64,000 nt of DNA, taken from contig NZ_JBQCHS010000016.1 in the NCBI RefSeq assembly GCF_051954455.1, forward strand, positions 9,015 to 73,014, read 5' to 3'. Shown here piece after piece: positions 1-7,580 of the stretch. Position numbers and translations under genes: made by a program. Position 1 is the first letter of the stretch; each line of letters starts with the position of its first letter. This DNA is from Pseudolysinimonas sp051954455. Lineage in GTDB: Bacteria > Actinomycetota > Actinomycetes > Actinomycetales > Microbacteriaceae. The notes beneath the pieces are model-generated. The model was given only the letters and a program-made list of their open reading frames with translations. It searched no databases and was not told where the DNA came from.

Positions 1-564
1 CGGGTGGACGTCCACCCAGTCGAGCACGACCTCGGTGTGGGAGCGATCGCGCAGCCACTCCGTGATGCCCTCGCCGGTGTCCGACTCGTCGTCGACGGGG
101 CGCACGAAGCGCATGCCGTCGGCCTGGCGGGTGATGACCGTGTAGTGGCCGTGCCAGAAGCGCGGCTCGTCGCGGTCGACGGTGGTGGAGACGATCGTTC
201 GCGGGTCGAGCACGATGAGCAGCGACCCGTCGCGCTCCCACCACTCGATGCTGAGCCCGACCGAGCTGACGGCCTCGGTGAGCACCCGCTCCGGCTCGCT
301 GCCGTAGCTGAGGTACTTCTCGAGCGTGCCGGGGTGCTTCGTCGTGACGCTGCGCAGCGCGACCTTCGTCATGGTCGGCACGGCGATGGCGTCGCGCAGC
401 GAGTTGGCCAGGTCGAGCTTGGCCTGGTGGATCTGCTCCCCCAGCTCCTCGGCGACGCGGGCGCGGATGATCGCCTCGGCACTTGACTCGATGTCCTTGA
501 AGCGGCGCCAACGCTGGCGGGTGGTCTCGACGGCCGCGAGGGCCTCGGTGCTGAGCTTGGTCAC
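1..564 (-). CDS. Unrecognised element protein, C-terminus outside window
   Basis: Read leftward, 188 codons are visible and the frame is still open at base 1. The GTG start at 564 has a strong ribosome site (GGAGG, five bases upstream) and overlaps the preceding stop as GTGA, so translation is probably coupled. Residues 1-60 are charged and helix-prone. Residues 108-120 (EWWERDGSLLIVL) look like a beta strand. No catalytic motif or membrane segment is seen. It is the last visible gene of a leftward operon of ten overlapping small genes. Confidence 0.75.
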   Translation of the reverse strand, partial: MTKLSTEALAAVETTRQRWRRFKDIESSAEAIIRARVAEELGEQIHQAKLDLANSLRDAIAVPTMTKVALRSVTTKHPGTLEKYLSYGSEPERVLTEAVSSVGLSIEWWERDGSLLIVLDPRTIVSTTVDRDEPRFWHGHYTVITRQADGMRFVRPVDDESDTGEGITEWLRDRSHTEVVLDWVDVHP

Positions 565-878
565 GGGATCCTCCGGGGGTCGTGCTTGGCGAGCAGGTAG
601 CTCGGGTGGTCGAACGCGCCGTCCTCGATGAAGGGCAGCAGGCCATGCAGGGCGTCGGTGATCGCCCCGGCATCGTCGTCGGCCTGGATGTCGAGGTCAA
701 GGAGGCGGGAGACGTGTGTCGCGACGTGGTCGTGGTGCTCGGCGTGCGCCTCGGCGGCGTAGTCGTCGGCGACGTCCTCGGCCGCCGGCGTGCCGGCGTA
801 GCCCCAGGTGATGTCGCCGAAGCCCAGGTCCGACGGGTCGGTGTAAGGGATGCGGACGAGGGTGATGACGCGGGTCAC
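561..878 (-). CDS. Small unknown acidic protein (105 aa)
   Basis: GTG start at 878 overlaps the upstream stop as GTGA, and its own stop overlaps the next GTG in the same way. This is why 878 is preferred to longer arginine-rich extensions, which are shadow-frame sequence. The protein starts with a beta-like VITLVRIPYTDP stretch and continues with an Ala/Asp/Glu/His-rich helical region (residues 35-55). No family recognised. Confidence 0.7.
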   Translation of the reverse strand: MTRVITLVRIPYTDPSDLGFGDITWGYAGTPAAEDVADDYAAEAHAEHHDHVATHVSRLLDLDIQADDDAGAITDALHGLLPFIEDGAFDHPSYLLAKHDPRRIP

Positions 879-1231
879 GCGACGAGGACTCCTTCGGGCT
901 TGACGACGACGCGCTCGGCGAGCATGTCGACGTGGTCGGGGTGCACGTAGAGCCGCGGGAAGATCCCGACGGGCTCGCGCGCCCACTCGCGGCGGTACTG
1001 CTCGCGCACCTCCGACGCTGCGGCGGCGAGGAAGGTCGCGCTCTTGCCGAGCGTGGTGTGGAACGGGTGCCAGCGGGTGCCCGGCTCGGCGTCAATGCGC
1101 CGGTCGATGTACTCGCGGGCCTGGCGCTGGGCCTCCTCGCCGACGAAGAACTCGACGACGCGGTCCTCGCGCCAGGCGATCGTGGTGCGCCCGAAGGAGC
1201 CGAGCGACCAGCGGTCGCCGAGCCCGGTCAT
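875..1231 (-). CDS. Small unknown protein (118 aa)
   Basis: ATG at 1231 overlaps the preceding stop (ATGA). The sequence is a plausible soluble alpha/beta fold beginning GLGDRWSLGSFGRTT and ending in a hydrophobic strand, VVVKPEGVLVA. No domain is recognised. It is an internal member of the tightly overlapping leftward operon, so a role linked to its neighbours is inferred only from position. Confidence 0.7.
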   Translation of the reverse strand: MTGLGDRWSLGSFGRTTIAWREDRVVEFFVGEEAQRQAREYIDRRIDAEPGTRWHPFHTTLGKSATFLAAAASEVREQYRREWAREPVGIFPRLYVHPDHVDMLAERVVVKPEGVLVA

Positions 1232-1644
1232 CGGAGGGCCTCGCGGGCGATGTCGAGCAGCAGCGGCAGCTGGTCCTCGGGGAGGTCGAACCACCGGGCG
1301 CGACCCTCGAGCGACTCGGGGATGTAGAGCGTCTCGGCGTGCTCGGCCCCGTCGACCCACCGCTGCAGGACCGCGCCGACCACCTCCTCCGGGGTGCGGT
1401 CGGGCGTGGTCTCCGGGTCGCCGTCGTAGAGCGTGTCGTCGTTGAGAACGACCCGGACGCGGCCGGTGCCCTCCTGGGTGTCGATCATCACGAGCTTCAC
1501 GTCGGGGTCGATCGTGCTCATGCCGGCGGTGACCGTGATGCCCTGCTCGCGCTGGCCGCGCGGGGCCGCCTCGTTGACGAACTCGACGTGGTGCGGGTCG
1601 GAGGTCGAGATGCGGGTGGTGAACATGGGGGCGTCGTCGAGCAT
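1228..1644 (-). CDS. Small unknown protein (138 aa)
   Basis: The ATG at 1644 overlaps the upstream stop as TGATG and follows a GAGGAGG-rich stretch that can serve as ribosome site. A later ATG at 1626 is possible. The protein is acidic, with residues 40-70 containing strand-like segments (VKLVMIDTQ, RVRVVLNDD). No recognised family, signal peptide or membrane helix. Confidence 0.7.
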   Translation of the reverse strand: MLDDAPMFTTRISTSDPHHVEFVNEAAPRGQREQGITVTAGMSTIDPDVKLVMIDTQEGTGRVRVVLNDDTLYDGDPETTPDRTPEEVVGAVLQRWVDGAEHAETLYIPESLEGRARWFDLPEDQLPLLLDIAREALR

Positions 1645-1982
1645 CAGTCCTCGTCCTCCTCGACCGTGTCGATGTCGTCGCCGGCGATCGCCTGCGCGGC
1701 GACCTTCCGGGCCCAGTCATCGACGTCGCGCTCGGCGAGCGAGCCCGGCGCGTTCCAGTCGTCGACGGCGTCGGTGAGCAGGTCGGCGAGGGCCTGCGGG
1801 GTCAGGACGGCGTGCTCGCGGATGGCGGCCGCCAGCTCGTCGGCGATGAGGACGAACTGCTCGTCGTTGCGCTCCCACTCGCTCGCCGTCGCCGGCTCGG
1901 CCGTCTCCTCGGCGGCGTTGTAGTCGGCGCGCTCGGCGGCCAGGGCGTCGTAGCGACGCAGCAGCTCGCGGATGTCGGTCAC
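1644..1982 (-). CDS. Small acidic helical protein (112 aa)
   Basis: GTG start at 1982 follows GGAGACCCC and overlaps the upstream stop as GTGA. The protein is almost entirely helix-prone and very acidic, ending in EEDED. No cysteine pairs, catalytic motif or membrane segment. Strong acidity and small size are common in phage proteins that mimic DNA or block host enzymes, but nothing here proves such a role. Confidence 0.7.
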   Translation of the reverse strand: MTDIRELLRRYDALAAERADYNAAEETAEPATASEWERNDEQFVLIADELAAAIREHAVLTPQALADLLTDAVDDWNAPGSLAERDVDDWARKVAAQAIAGDDIDTVEEDED

Positions 1983-2290
1983 GGGGTCTCCTTCTTGAGG
2001 CTGTCGTAGATCGGGGTGTCGGACTGGCGCAGCTGCGCCTTGACGGCGTCGGCCGCCTCGGTGAAGCGCTGCTTGGTCGCGCGGCCCGCGGCGGAGTCGG
2101 CGACGAGGTAGCTCTGCGGGCCCATGCCGCGCACGGTCTCGGGGATGAGCTTGCCGAGGCGGACGAGGGAGTTGAGCACGCGGGCGGTCGCCGTGTGGGG
2201 CGACGGGTCCTTGCCAGCGGCGCGCTCCCAGAGCCGGCCGTTGTCGTCGGCGTCGCTGAGCGCGGTGCGCTGGGCGGGGGTCATGCTCAT
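1979..2290 (-). CDS. Small unknown protein (103 aa)
   Basis: Starts at ATG 2290 (a second ATG follows at 2284) and overlaps the upstream stop as ATGA. A mainly helical, moderately basic protein with TATARVLNSLVRLGKLIPE near residues 30-50, which could be a winged-helix-like segment. This is weak evidence and no DNA-binding family is claimed. Confidence 0.68.
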   Translation of the reverse strand: MSMTPAQRTALSDADDNGRLWERAAGKDPSPHTATARVLNSLVRLGKLIPETVRGMGPQSYLVADSAAGRATKQRFTEAADAVKAQLRQSDTPIYDSLKKETP

Positions 2291-2778
2291 GCCTCGTGCC
2301 ACCCGTCCGGGAGCCGCACGGCGTGCGCCGAGCGCGTGTCGCCGTGGCGGTAGTAGAGGCCGTCGAAGTCGGCGTCCCCGTCGTAGTCGAACTCGACCAG
2401 CGGGTAGCCCTCGGAGTCGTAGCGCGTGGCCGCGGTCTCCCGCAGCGCCTCGTCGACGGCGAAGAGCGAGTCGGGGTCGACGTCGTCGCCGCAGACCGGG
2501 CAGCGCAGCCACGGCGTGCGGGCGAGCTCCTCGTCGATCACGTCCAGCTCGGCGGCGAGGTCCAGGGCGTCGTGCCCCTTGGCGGCGTTGAAGGCCTCCT
2601 CGACGCGCTCGCGGCGCGCGGTCAGCTCCGTGGTGTCGGGCTCGACGACGAAGAGCTTCGGGAACTCGGCGTGGCGGATCCAGGTGTCGAGGTAGCCGCG
2701 GAGCTGCACGAGCGCCTGCGGGTCCTCGGCGGCCGCGGTGCGGATGCGCGCCTCGACCTCGTCCATCGTGTGGGGCAT
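2287..2778 (-). CDS. Unknown protein with one CPVCGDD knuckle (163 aa)
   Basis: ATG 2778 is preferred because AAGGAG lies ten bases upstream; a second ATG is at 2766. Residues 1-95 are helical. A CPVCGDD motif near residue 104 could supply half of a zinc site, but no second cysteine pair is present in the protein, so metal binding would need histidines or dimerisation. The C-terminus is acidic and aromatic (DYDGDADFDGLYY). Confidence 0.72.
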   Translation of the reverse strand: MPHTMDEVEARIRTAAAEDPQALVQLRGYLDTWIRHAEFPKLFVVEPDTTELTARRERVEEAFNAAKGHDALDLAAELDVIDEELARTPWLRCPVCGDDVDPDSLFAVDEALRETAATRYDSEGYPLVEFDYDGDADFDGLYYRHGDTRSAHAVRLPDGWHEA

Positions 2779-2780
2779 GG

Positions 2781-3065
2781 TCACTTCTCCTTGATCTGGA
2801 TGCGGTACGTGTTGGGGCGGTCGCCCAGGGCCAGCCGCATCAGCACCTTCTTGTGGGCCGGGCAGCGGTCGAGCACGAACGTCTTGAGCTCCCACGGCTC
2901 GGACTCGGGGGTCAGGAACGGGCTCGGCACGCGGGTCTCCGACCACCCCCTCTTCCGAGCGGCACGGCGCTCCGTGTAGAGGCTGCTCGCCGGGTAGATG
3001 CTGAGGTCGCCGTAGACGGAGGTGCAGCCCGGCACGTCGCAGCGGAGGATGATCGCGCTGCTCAT
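2781..3065 (-). CDS. Small putative zinc-binding protein (94 aa)
   Basis: Starts at ATG 3065, overlapping the upstream stop as ATGA. Cysteines are arranged CDVPGC near residue 9 and CPAH near residue 68, a spacing suggestive of one zinc ribbon or knuckle. The middle is basic (ERRAARKRG). It may bind nucleic acid, but no family is recognised. Confidence 0.7.
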   Translation of the reverse strand: MSSAIILRCDVPGCTSVYGDLSIYPASSLYTERRAARKRGWSETRVPSPFLTPESEPWELKTFVLDRCPAHKKVLMRLALGDRPNTYRIQIKEK

Positions 3066-3352
3066 CGCGGCGTCCGGTCGTACACGTCGCCCTCGACGTA
3101 CTCGATCTGGGCGCCGGTGATCGGGTGGTGAGCGACCCAGAGGTAGTCGCCCTCCTGCCAGTGCACCATCCAGCCCGCGTCGCTCATCGCGTCGCCGAGC
3201 TGGTCGTCGCCGCCGGAGCCGGCGAAGAACGCGTCGCCGGACGAGGGCGGGTCGAGCACCTCCTTGAGCTTCTCGAAGGTGTCGGGCTTCTCCTCGCGGA
3301 TGCGGCGGAGCTGGTCGTCGATGTGGGCCCAGAAGCCGTTGAGCGCGCCCAT
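3062..3352 (-). CDS. Small unknown protein (96 aa)
   Basis: ATG 3352 overlaps the upstream stop as TGATG. The protein has a charged helix at residues 10-35 and an aromatic C-terminal half (GWMVHWQEGDYLWVAHHP). No recognised domain. Member of the leftward overlapping operon. Confidence 0.68.
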   Translation of the reverse strand: MGALNGFWAHIDDQLRRIREEKPDTFEKLKEVLDPPSSGDAFFAGSGGDDQLGDAMSDAGWMVHWQEGDYLWVAHHPITGAQIEYVEGDVYDRTPR

Positions 3353-3723
3353 CAGCAGTCCTCCCCGTGCTCGACGATGAAGCCGTTCACGCCGTGGCGA
3401 CGGAGGAGGTTGTCGGCGTCGTCCCAGGTGTGCAGCTCCATCTCGAAGAAGACGTGGTCGATCGCGTCGAGCTCCGGGCTGGGGTCCCACTTCTCCATGA
3501 GGCTGTTGAAGTCCGAGTCGACGAGGTCGGTGACCGCGAGGCGCGGGGTCTCGTTGAGCTCGAGGAGGACCGCGTGGACGCCCTCGGGCATGAGGGCGCA
3601 GACCTCCGCGATGGCGGTCTCGCGGAAGGCGTCGGCGGCGGACCAGTAGGCCTGCCGCATGCGCTGGTAGTGAGCGCTCGGCTCGATGGTGTCGTCCTTG
3701 GGGCCGTCTTCGGTGTCGGTCAT
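3352..3723 (-). CDS. Unknown acidic protein, first gene after an operator (123 aa)
   Basis: ATG 3723 has AAGGAG nine bases upstream. A copy of the element-wide TAGC-NN-GCTA dyad lies just upstream, touching the ribosome-site region, so this gene probably opens a separately controlled transcript. The protein is acidic and helical and ends in GEDC. No recognised family. Confidence 0.72.
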   Translation of the reverse strand: MTDTEDGPKDDTIEPSAHYQRMRQAYWSAADAFRETAIAEVCALMPEGVHAVLLELNETPRLAVTDLVDSDFNSLMEKWDPSPELDAIDHVFFEMELHTWDDADNLLRRHGVNGFIVEHGEDC

Positions 3724-3734
3724 GCGGGTCTCCT

Positions 3735-3744
3735 TAGCCTGCTA
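3735..3744. promoter_or_regulatory. Element operator, exact TAGC-NN-GCTA copy
   Basis: TAGCCTGCTA followed by TTT. On the minus strand it reads within CCAAATAGCAGGCTAA, closely matching the promoter-proximal copy at 11,785. It sits 12 bases upstream of the ATG at 3723, between two leftward genes. Confidence 0.7.
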
Positions 3745-3765
3745 TTTGGTCACAGCTGCCCTGCT

Positions 3766-4056
3766 CTAGCGCAGGGCCTCCTTGAAGGCGGCCAGGCGGT
3801 CGCCGGCGTCGTCACGGGCCGCGAACACGTCGTCCATCGGCACGTCGGGGAAGTCGTCCTCGTCCTCGTCGAACTCGCCGCGGGACGCCTCGATCTGGTC
3901 GAGCAGGTCGTCCACGTCGGCGAGGGCCTGCAGGCGGACCAGGTGGCCCGTGATGCCGTCGGCCGCGTCGCCCGAGAGGCGGGATCCGCGCTCGCCCGCC
4001 GAGTTCATGTAGGCGGCGTGGTTGCTGAGCGCCTGGATCATCTCGCTCGTGGTCAT
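3766..4056 (-). CDS. Small acidic protein (96 aa)
   Basis: ATG 4056 overlaps the upstream stop as ATGA. Central residues 58-75 are very acidic (GEFDEDEDDFPDVPMDD). The rest is helical. No family recognised. It is the last gene of the three-gene leftward unit that starts at 4642. Confidence 0.7.
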   Translation of the reverse strand: MTTSEMIQALSNHAAYMNSAGERGSRLSGDAADGITGHLVRLQALADVDDLLDQIEASRGEFDEDEDDFPDVPMDDVFAARDDAGDRLAAFKEALR

Positions 4057-4364
4057 CGGTGCTCCACCTCCACGCGGTCGATCGGGGCGCGGTAGCCGAA
4101 CATGCCCTCGGCGTCCGAGAACTGCGCGAAGTAGCCGTGCAAGTCGTCGCCCTCGTGTTCGAGCACCTCGACCGCCTCCTCGGGGGTCAGCACGTCCCAG
4201 TTGTCGACGTCGGGCGTCGAGGTCACGGAGAAGCCGAGCAGCGTGACCCGCCCGATTTCGCCGCCGTCCGTCACCTTGGTGTCGGCGTACCAGCGGTGCG
4301 GCCGCGGGACCTTGAACTCGTCGTCGGCGGGGCTCTGGTAGTGGATGGTGAGCACGGCGCTCAT
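4053..4364 (-). CDS. Small unknown protein (103 aa)
   Basis: ATG 4364 overlaps the upstream stop as ATGA. The N-terminus looks like strands (SAVLTIHYQSP, GRVTLLGFSVTST). No cysteines or membrane helix. Not recognised. Confidence 0.7.
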   Translation of the reverse strand: MSAVLTIHYQSPADDEFKVPRPHRWYADTKVTDGGEIGRVTLLGFSVTSTPDVDNWDVLTPEEAVEVLEHEGDDLHGYFAQFSDAEGMFGYRAPIDRVEVEHR

Positions 4365-4642
4365 CGGTCCTGGTCCTCCTTGGTGCCCTTGACGAACGCC
4401 TCGGCGTCCTCGTAGTCGGCGTCGCCGTCGTAGTGTTCGGGCCAGCGCTCGACCTCCTCCATGAGGCTGCGCAGCGCCTCGATCGGCGTCCCGCCGAAGG
4501 CGATCGCCAGCGAGTCGTCGCGGCGACCGCGCTCGTCGACCGTGGCCAGCTGGGCGGTCCACGGGTTGTCGGTCGCGCCGGACTGGCGGTCGAGGTCTTC
4601 GATCGTGAGCGCGTAGCGGGTGGTGCGCGGGGTGGTCGGCAT
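4361..4642 (-). CDS. Small unknown protein, first gene of its unit (93 aa)
   Basis: ATG 4642 follows AAGGAGG with good spacing. The protein begins with a strand-like RYALTIEDL segment and ends in an acidic helix. It is first downstream of the regulatory region at 4643-5026, which carries two exact operator copies. Confidence 0.72.
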   Translation of the reverse strand: MPTTPRTTRYALTIEDLDRQSGATDNPWTAQLATVDERGRRDDSLAIAFGGTPIEALRSLMEEVERWPEHYDGDADYEDAEAFVKGTKEDQDR

Positions 4643-4687
4643 GTGCCCTCCTTGGGCGTCGAGGTGGGAACCGCTACGTCGGACACG

Positions 4688-4697
4688 TAGCTGGCTA
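4688..4697. promoter_or_regulatory. Element operator, exact TAGC-NN-GCTA copy
   Basis: TAGCTGGCTA followed by ATT; lies 46 bases upstream of the leftward gene starting at 4642. Confidence 0.7.
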
Positions 4698-4743
4698 ATT
4701 CGGAGCTTTCGCTACCCGGAACCGTACACCTACCGCGCTACTT

Positions 4744-4753
4744 TAGCGGGCTA
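4744..4753. promoter_or_regulatory. Element operator, exact TAGC-NN-GCTA copy
   Basis: TAGCGGGCTA flanked by TT on the left and TTT on the right. Its centre is 56 bases from that of the copy at 4688, a spacing that would allow cooperative binding by one regulator. Confidence 0.7.
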
Positions 4754-4955
4754 TTTCAGGTAGCGAACTTCTCGGAAGTAGCGCTTTCTGGGGCGCTACG
4801 TGTCCGATGTCGCGGTTTCGGGGGTCCGCCCTTGGGCCCGTGGATGCTGGGGAGGGCGGGGGAAGGATCTTCTCTCTTCTACTCTTTTAGCTACTTCTAT
4901 ACGTACATGAATAGCCAGGTAGTGAGAGTGAGCGTGTAGGTGGTGGCGGTGGGGG

Positions 4956-5011
4956 CCGCGAGAGGGGCCGTCGGGGGGCGAGCGGCGTGCGCTGCACAGC
5001 CCCTCTCGCGG
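4956..5011 (-). terminator. Hairpin after the gene ending at 5027
   Basis: CCGCGAGAGGGGC (4956-4968) pairs perfectly with GCCCCTCTCGCGG (4999-5011), a 13-bp stem with a 30-base loop, placed 16 bases after a leftward stop codon. There is no strong T-run, so termination is inferred from position and stem strength. Confidence 0.5.
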
Positions 5012-5026
5012 GGTCTGGTGGTGGGG

Positions 5027-5518
5027 TCAGCCGAAGATCGGCTCGCCCCAGAGGAGCGTCTGCAGGACGAGGTCCACGGTGTTCTGGTCGCCGTCCACGT
5101 CGTCGAACTCCCCGGCGAGGGTGCCGATGTAGAAGCCGGTGTCGTAGTCGGTGCCGTAGCGGTCCTCGTCGACGAGCTTGCGCATGGCGTCGATCACCTG
5201 CTGGGGTGTGTAGCTGTGCCCGTCGCCGGCGAGGGGGCCGTCGATGACCTCGTACTCGGGGTCCACGCTGGGGATGATGGTGACGACGCCGTCGGGCTCG
5301 ACGTAGACGTCGGTGATCCACGGCCAGTAGGCACCGGCGTGGTCGAGTAGGTGCGCCTCGACGTCGAACCCGTCGGGGATCGGCGCGTGGCTCGGCTCGG
5401 CGGGCGTGGTGAGGTCGTGGTGCTCGACCTGGGCGATGACGACCGGGGGGTCGTTGGGACCGGGCCCGAGGGCCGCGACGGTGTAGTCGCGACCCGCGGG
5501 GTGATCGGCTCGTGCCAT
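5027..5518 (-). CDS. Unknown acidic protein (163 aa)
   Basis: ATG 5518 overlaps the upstream stop as TGATG; a longer start would run into shadow sequence. Strand-like segments DVYVEPDGVVTIIPSVDP at about 70-87 are followed by an acidic helical C-terminus (DAMRKLVDEDRYGTDYDTG). No family recognised. Last gene of the unit that begins near 8460. Confidence 0.7.
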   Translation of the reverse strand: MARADHPAGRDYTVAALGPGPNDPPVVIAQVEHHDLTTPAEPSHAPIPDGFDVEAHLLDHAGAYWPWITDVYVEPDGVVTIIPSVDPEYEVIDGPLAGDGHSYTPQQVIDAMRKLVDEDRYGTDYDTGFYIGTLAGEFDDVDGDQNTVDLVLQTLLWGEPIFG

Positions 5519-5721
5519 CAGTCGACGTTCCCGCCGCGGCTCCACGCGCGGGGCTCGGCCTGGCGCTGTCCGGTGGGGACGCGGTTCGGCTTCTCGACCG
5601 AGGCGGCGATCGTGAGCAGGTTGTCCTCCTGCTCGGCGGTCAGCGCGGCGGGCGGGGTCGCCGTGGTGGTGGCCGGGGCCGGGGTGGCGACCGGGGTGGG
5701 GGCGGTGACGGTGAGCATCAT
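5518..5721 (-). CDS. Small Pro/Thr/Ala-rich protein (67 aa)
   Basis: Starts at ATG 5721 (adjacent ATG at 5718) after GAGAGGAG. Residues 4-28 are a low-complexity Ala/Pro/Thr run; the rest is short and charged (TAEQEDNLLTIAASVEKP). Probably disordered at the N-terminus. No function can be assigned. Confidence 0.6.
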   Translation of the reverse strand: MMLTVTAPTPVATPAPATTTATPPAALTAEQEDNLLTIAASVEKPNRVPTGQRQAEPRAWSRGGNVD

Positions 5722-5783
5722 GCTCCTCTCTGTGAACTCGGCGGCGCCGAGGTTGGTGGGTCCCGATGTCAGCGGCGTGGTGG

Positions 5784-6986
5784 TCACGCCGACACCGGGA
5801 CCGTGTTCTTGACGACGAGGTGCCAGGTCTTGCGGTCGCCCATGGTGACGCGCTTGTGGTCGGGGCGGCGGCCGGCGGGGTCGTGGGTGAGGGTGCCGCG
5901 GGCGTAGGTGAGCGTCTTGCGGCCGGATCGGATGATGGCGACCTCGGTCGCCTTGTGGTTGGTGCCGAGGATGTGCTCGCCCTTGCTGATGGTCGCGCCG
6001 TCGTGGCGGAGCCGGGAGAGGTTGAGGGTGGGCATGGGGACGGCGAAGATGTCGCCCTGGCGGGAGATGTCGCGGCCCATGCGCTCGGCCATGAGGACGG
6101 TGGTCGGTTTGAGCGCGTCGTACGCCGCGGTGACCGTGGTCTCGGACATGCGGGGTAGCTCGCAGAAGAAGTACGACGGGCGGGTCTCGCCGCGGTCGAA
6201 GCCGGAGAGGAACTTGGCGGTGCGGGTGCGGGTGACGGCGGTGCGTCCGCGGCCTCCGCACTGCTGGCACGACGGGACGGGGTAGGTCTCGTGGTGGCCG
6301 ACGCGGTGGCGGTACCAGTCGTCGTGGCCGTAGTCGAGCTCCGGGCCGAAGGTGGGGAGCGCGACGCCGCGGGTGTCGTCGCCGAAGACGCCGGCGCCCT
6401 TGCAGCGGGTGCAGCGGACGGTGGTGCTGTAGCGGATGGCGGCCTGGATGAGCGACTCGCCGAGCCAGTGGCGGTAGACGGTGCGCTCGAAGCTGCCGTC
6501 CTCGAGGCGGTCCCAGGTGGTGCGCCCGCCGGGGCCGGACCTGTAGACGGTGTTGCCCCAGTAGTCGGTGCTCTCGCGGATGCTGGGGTCGTCGGCGGGG
6601 GCGGTGACGACGGTGGTGGTGTAGGTGTCGGGGGTGATGTCGAGGGGGCGGATGGTGTCGCGCTGGATGCCTGCCTCGTCGAGGACGGTGAAGGGGATGA
6701 TGAGCACGGGGATGCCGTTGTCGCTGACGGCCTGGCGGACCATGCTCTGGTGCTTGGACGTGGTGACAGTGCCGTAGTTGTCGCCGTTGACGAGGTAGAA
6801 GAGGGCGGAGCCGTGGCGGTCGCGGACGATGCGGGCCATCTCCCACCAGCCGTAGCTGAGGATCCGGTCTCCGGCGATGCCGACGCGGGCCTTGTCCTCC
6901 TGCGAGCGGGTGAACTCGCGGTCGCCGCCGTGTGCTCGGGCGGCCCAGGCGTTGATGATGTCGCGGTTGCTGATGTAGCTGCTCAT
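5784..6986 (-). CDS. 400-aa protein with DnaJ-like CxxCxGxG zinc motifs
   Basis: The largest gene of the leftward block, starting at ATG 6986. Near the middle it has CTRCKGAG (about residue 192) and CQQCGGRG (about residue 239), two CxxCxGxG repeats of the kind that bind zinc in the DnaJ cysteine-rich domain. No J domain (HPD) is present. The C-terminal 90 residues contain GTNHKATEVAIIRSG, LTYARGTLTHDP and GDRKTWHLVVKNT, a compact block that looks like a separate domain. A chaperone- or RNA-binding-like role is possible, but the protein as a whole is not recognised. Confidence 0.75.
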   Translation of the reverse strand: MSSYISNRDIINAWAARAHGGDREFTRSQEDKARVGIAGDRILSYGWWEMARIVRDRHGSALFYLVNGDNYGTVTTSKHQSMVRQAVSDNGIPVLIIPFTVLDEAGIQRDTIRPLDITPDTYTTTVVTAPADDPSIRESTDYWGNTVYRSGPGGRTTWDRLEDGSFERTVYRHWLGESLIQAAIRYSTTVRCTRCKGAGVFGDDTRGVALPTFGPELDYGHDDWYRHRVGHHETYPVPSCQQCGGRGRTAVTRTRTAKFLSGFDRGETRPSYFFCELPRMSETTVTAAYDALKPTTVLMAERMGRDISRQGDIFAVPMPTLNLSRLRHDGATISKGEHILGTNHKATEVAIIRSGRKTLTYARGTLTHDPAGRRPDHKRVTMGDRKTWHLVVKNTVPVSA

Positions 6987-6988
6987 GG

Positions 6989-7249
6989 TCAGGCTCCGAT
7001 GATCGAGTCGAATGCGGCGGTGGCGAGGATGATCCCCAGCCAGATGACGAGGAGACCGAGTCCGGCCGTCGCGGTGAGGGCGACGAAGCGGAGCGCGGTC
7101 TGGGTGCGGCGGGCGCGGATGCGGGTGGCGCGGTCGGCGATGGTCTCGGGGTCGGGGAGCCAGCGGAGCTTGGGCTGGGCGGGCTCGACGATGGTGAGGT
7201 GGCGGGGCCTGCCGGGGTGGTAGGTCGCGGCGGACTTGAGGTTGCTCAT
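6989..7249 (-). CDS. Small membrane protein (86 aa)
   Basis: ATG 7249 overlaps the upstream stop as ATGA. A basic soluble N-terminal half (ADRATRIRARRTQ) is followed by a hydrophobic segment, residues 54-80 (FVALTATAGLGLLVIWLGII), predicted to cross the membrane. Positive-inside rule suggests a cytoplasmic N-terminus. No lysis motif. Role unknown. Confidence 0.7.
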   Translation of the reverse strand: MSNLKSAATYHPGRPRHLTIVEPAQPKLRWLPDPETIADRATRIRARRTQTALRFVALTATAGLGLLVIWLGIILATAAFDSIIGA

Positions 7250-7422
7250 GCTGCGTCGTCCTCTCGGATGATCGGGAAGGTGAAGCCGTGGGGGATGCGC
7301 ACGGCGTCGCCGGTGTGCTCGCCCTTGGTGACGATGCGGTCGGCGCTCTTGCGGGCGTCGAGGATGCTGCCGGTGCCGATGACGCGGATGGTGCCGTCGG
7401 TCGGGCGGGTGGCGACGATCAC
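7246..7422 (-). CDS. Small unknown protein (58 aa)
   Basis: GTG 7422 overlaps the upstream stop as GTGA. The sequence looks like a small beta protein: VIVATRPTDGTIRVIGTGS, then KSADRIVTKGEHTGDAVRIP. No recognised family. Confidence rests on the overlaps at both ends. Confidence 0.65.
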   Translation of the reverse strand: MIVATRPTDGTIRVIGTGSILDARKSADRIVTKGEHTGDAVRIPHGFTFPIIREDDAA

Positions 7423-7580
7423 GGGCGGATGACCTGGCCGGTGCGGACGTCGGTCACGGTGCCCTCGGGCCAGTCGGGGCAGTCGTCGGCGTGGACGACG
7501 GTGTAGGGCTCGCGGCCGAACCGGCAGCGGTCGCCGGGCTTGTACGCGGGGTAGTCGTCGAGCTGCTCGTCGTCCATCAT
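7419..7580 (-). CDS. Small acidic protein (53 aa)
   Basis: ATG 7580 overlaps the upstream stop as ATGA. Begins MMDDEQLDDYPAYKPGDRC and contains a strand-turn-strand pattern with two cysteines. No family recognised. Confidence 0.62.
   Translation of the reverse strand: MMDDEQLDDYPAYKPGDRCRFGREPYTVVHADDCPDWPEGTVTDVRTGQVIRP

Larger units (their letters stand above)
4679..4807. repeat. Perfect 13-bp inverted repeat around two operators
   Basis: TCGGACACGTAGC at 4679-4691 is exactly the reverse complement of GCTACGTGTCCGA at 4795-4807. The arms flank both exact operators, and the left arm overlaps the operator at 4688. Confidence 0.65.
4643..5026. promoter_or_regulatory. AT-richer regulatory region of the leftward block
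   Basis: This 384-base gap holds no gene. It is visibly richer in A/T than its surroundings and contains two exact operators (4688, 4744), a one-mismatch copy at 4912-4921, five or more scattered GTAGCG/CGCTAC hexamers, a perfect 13-base inverted repeat and, at the right, a hairpin following the upstream gene. The leftward promoter for the gene starting at 4642 should lie here; I could not fix its -10/-35 with confidence. Confidence 0.6.
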
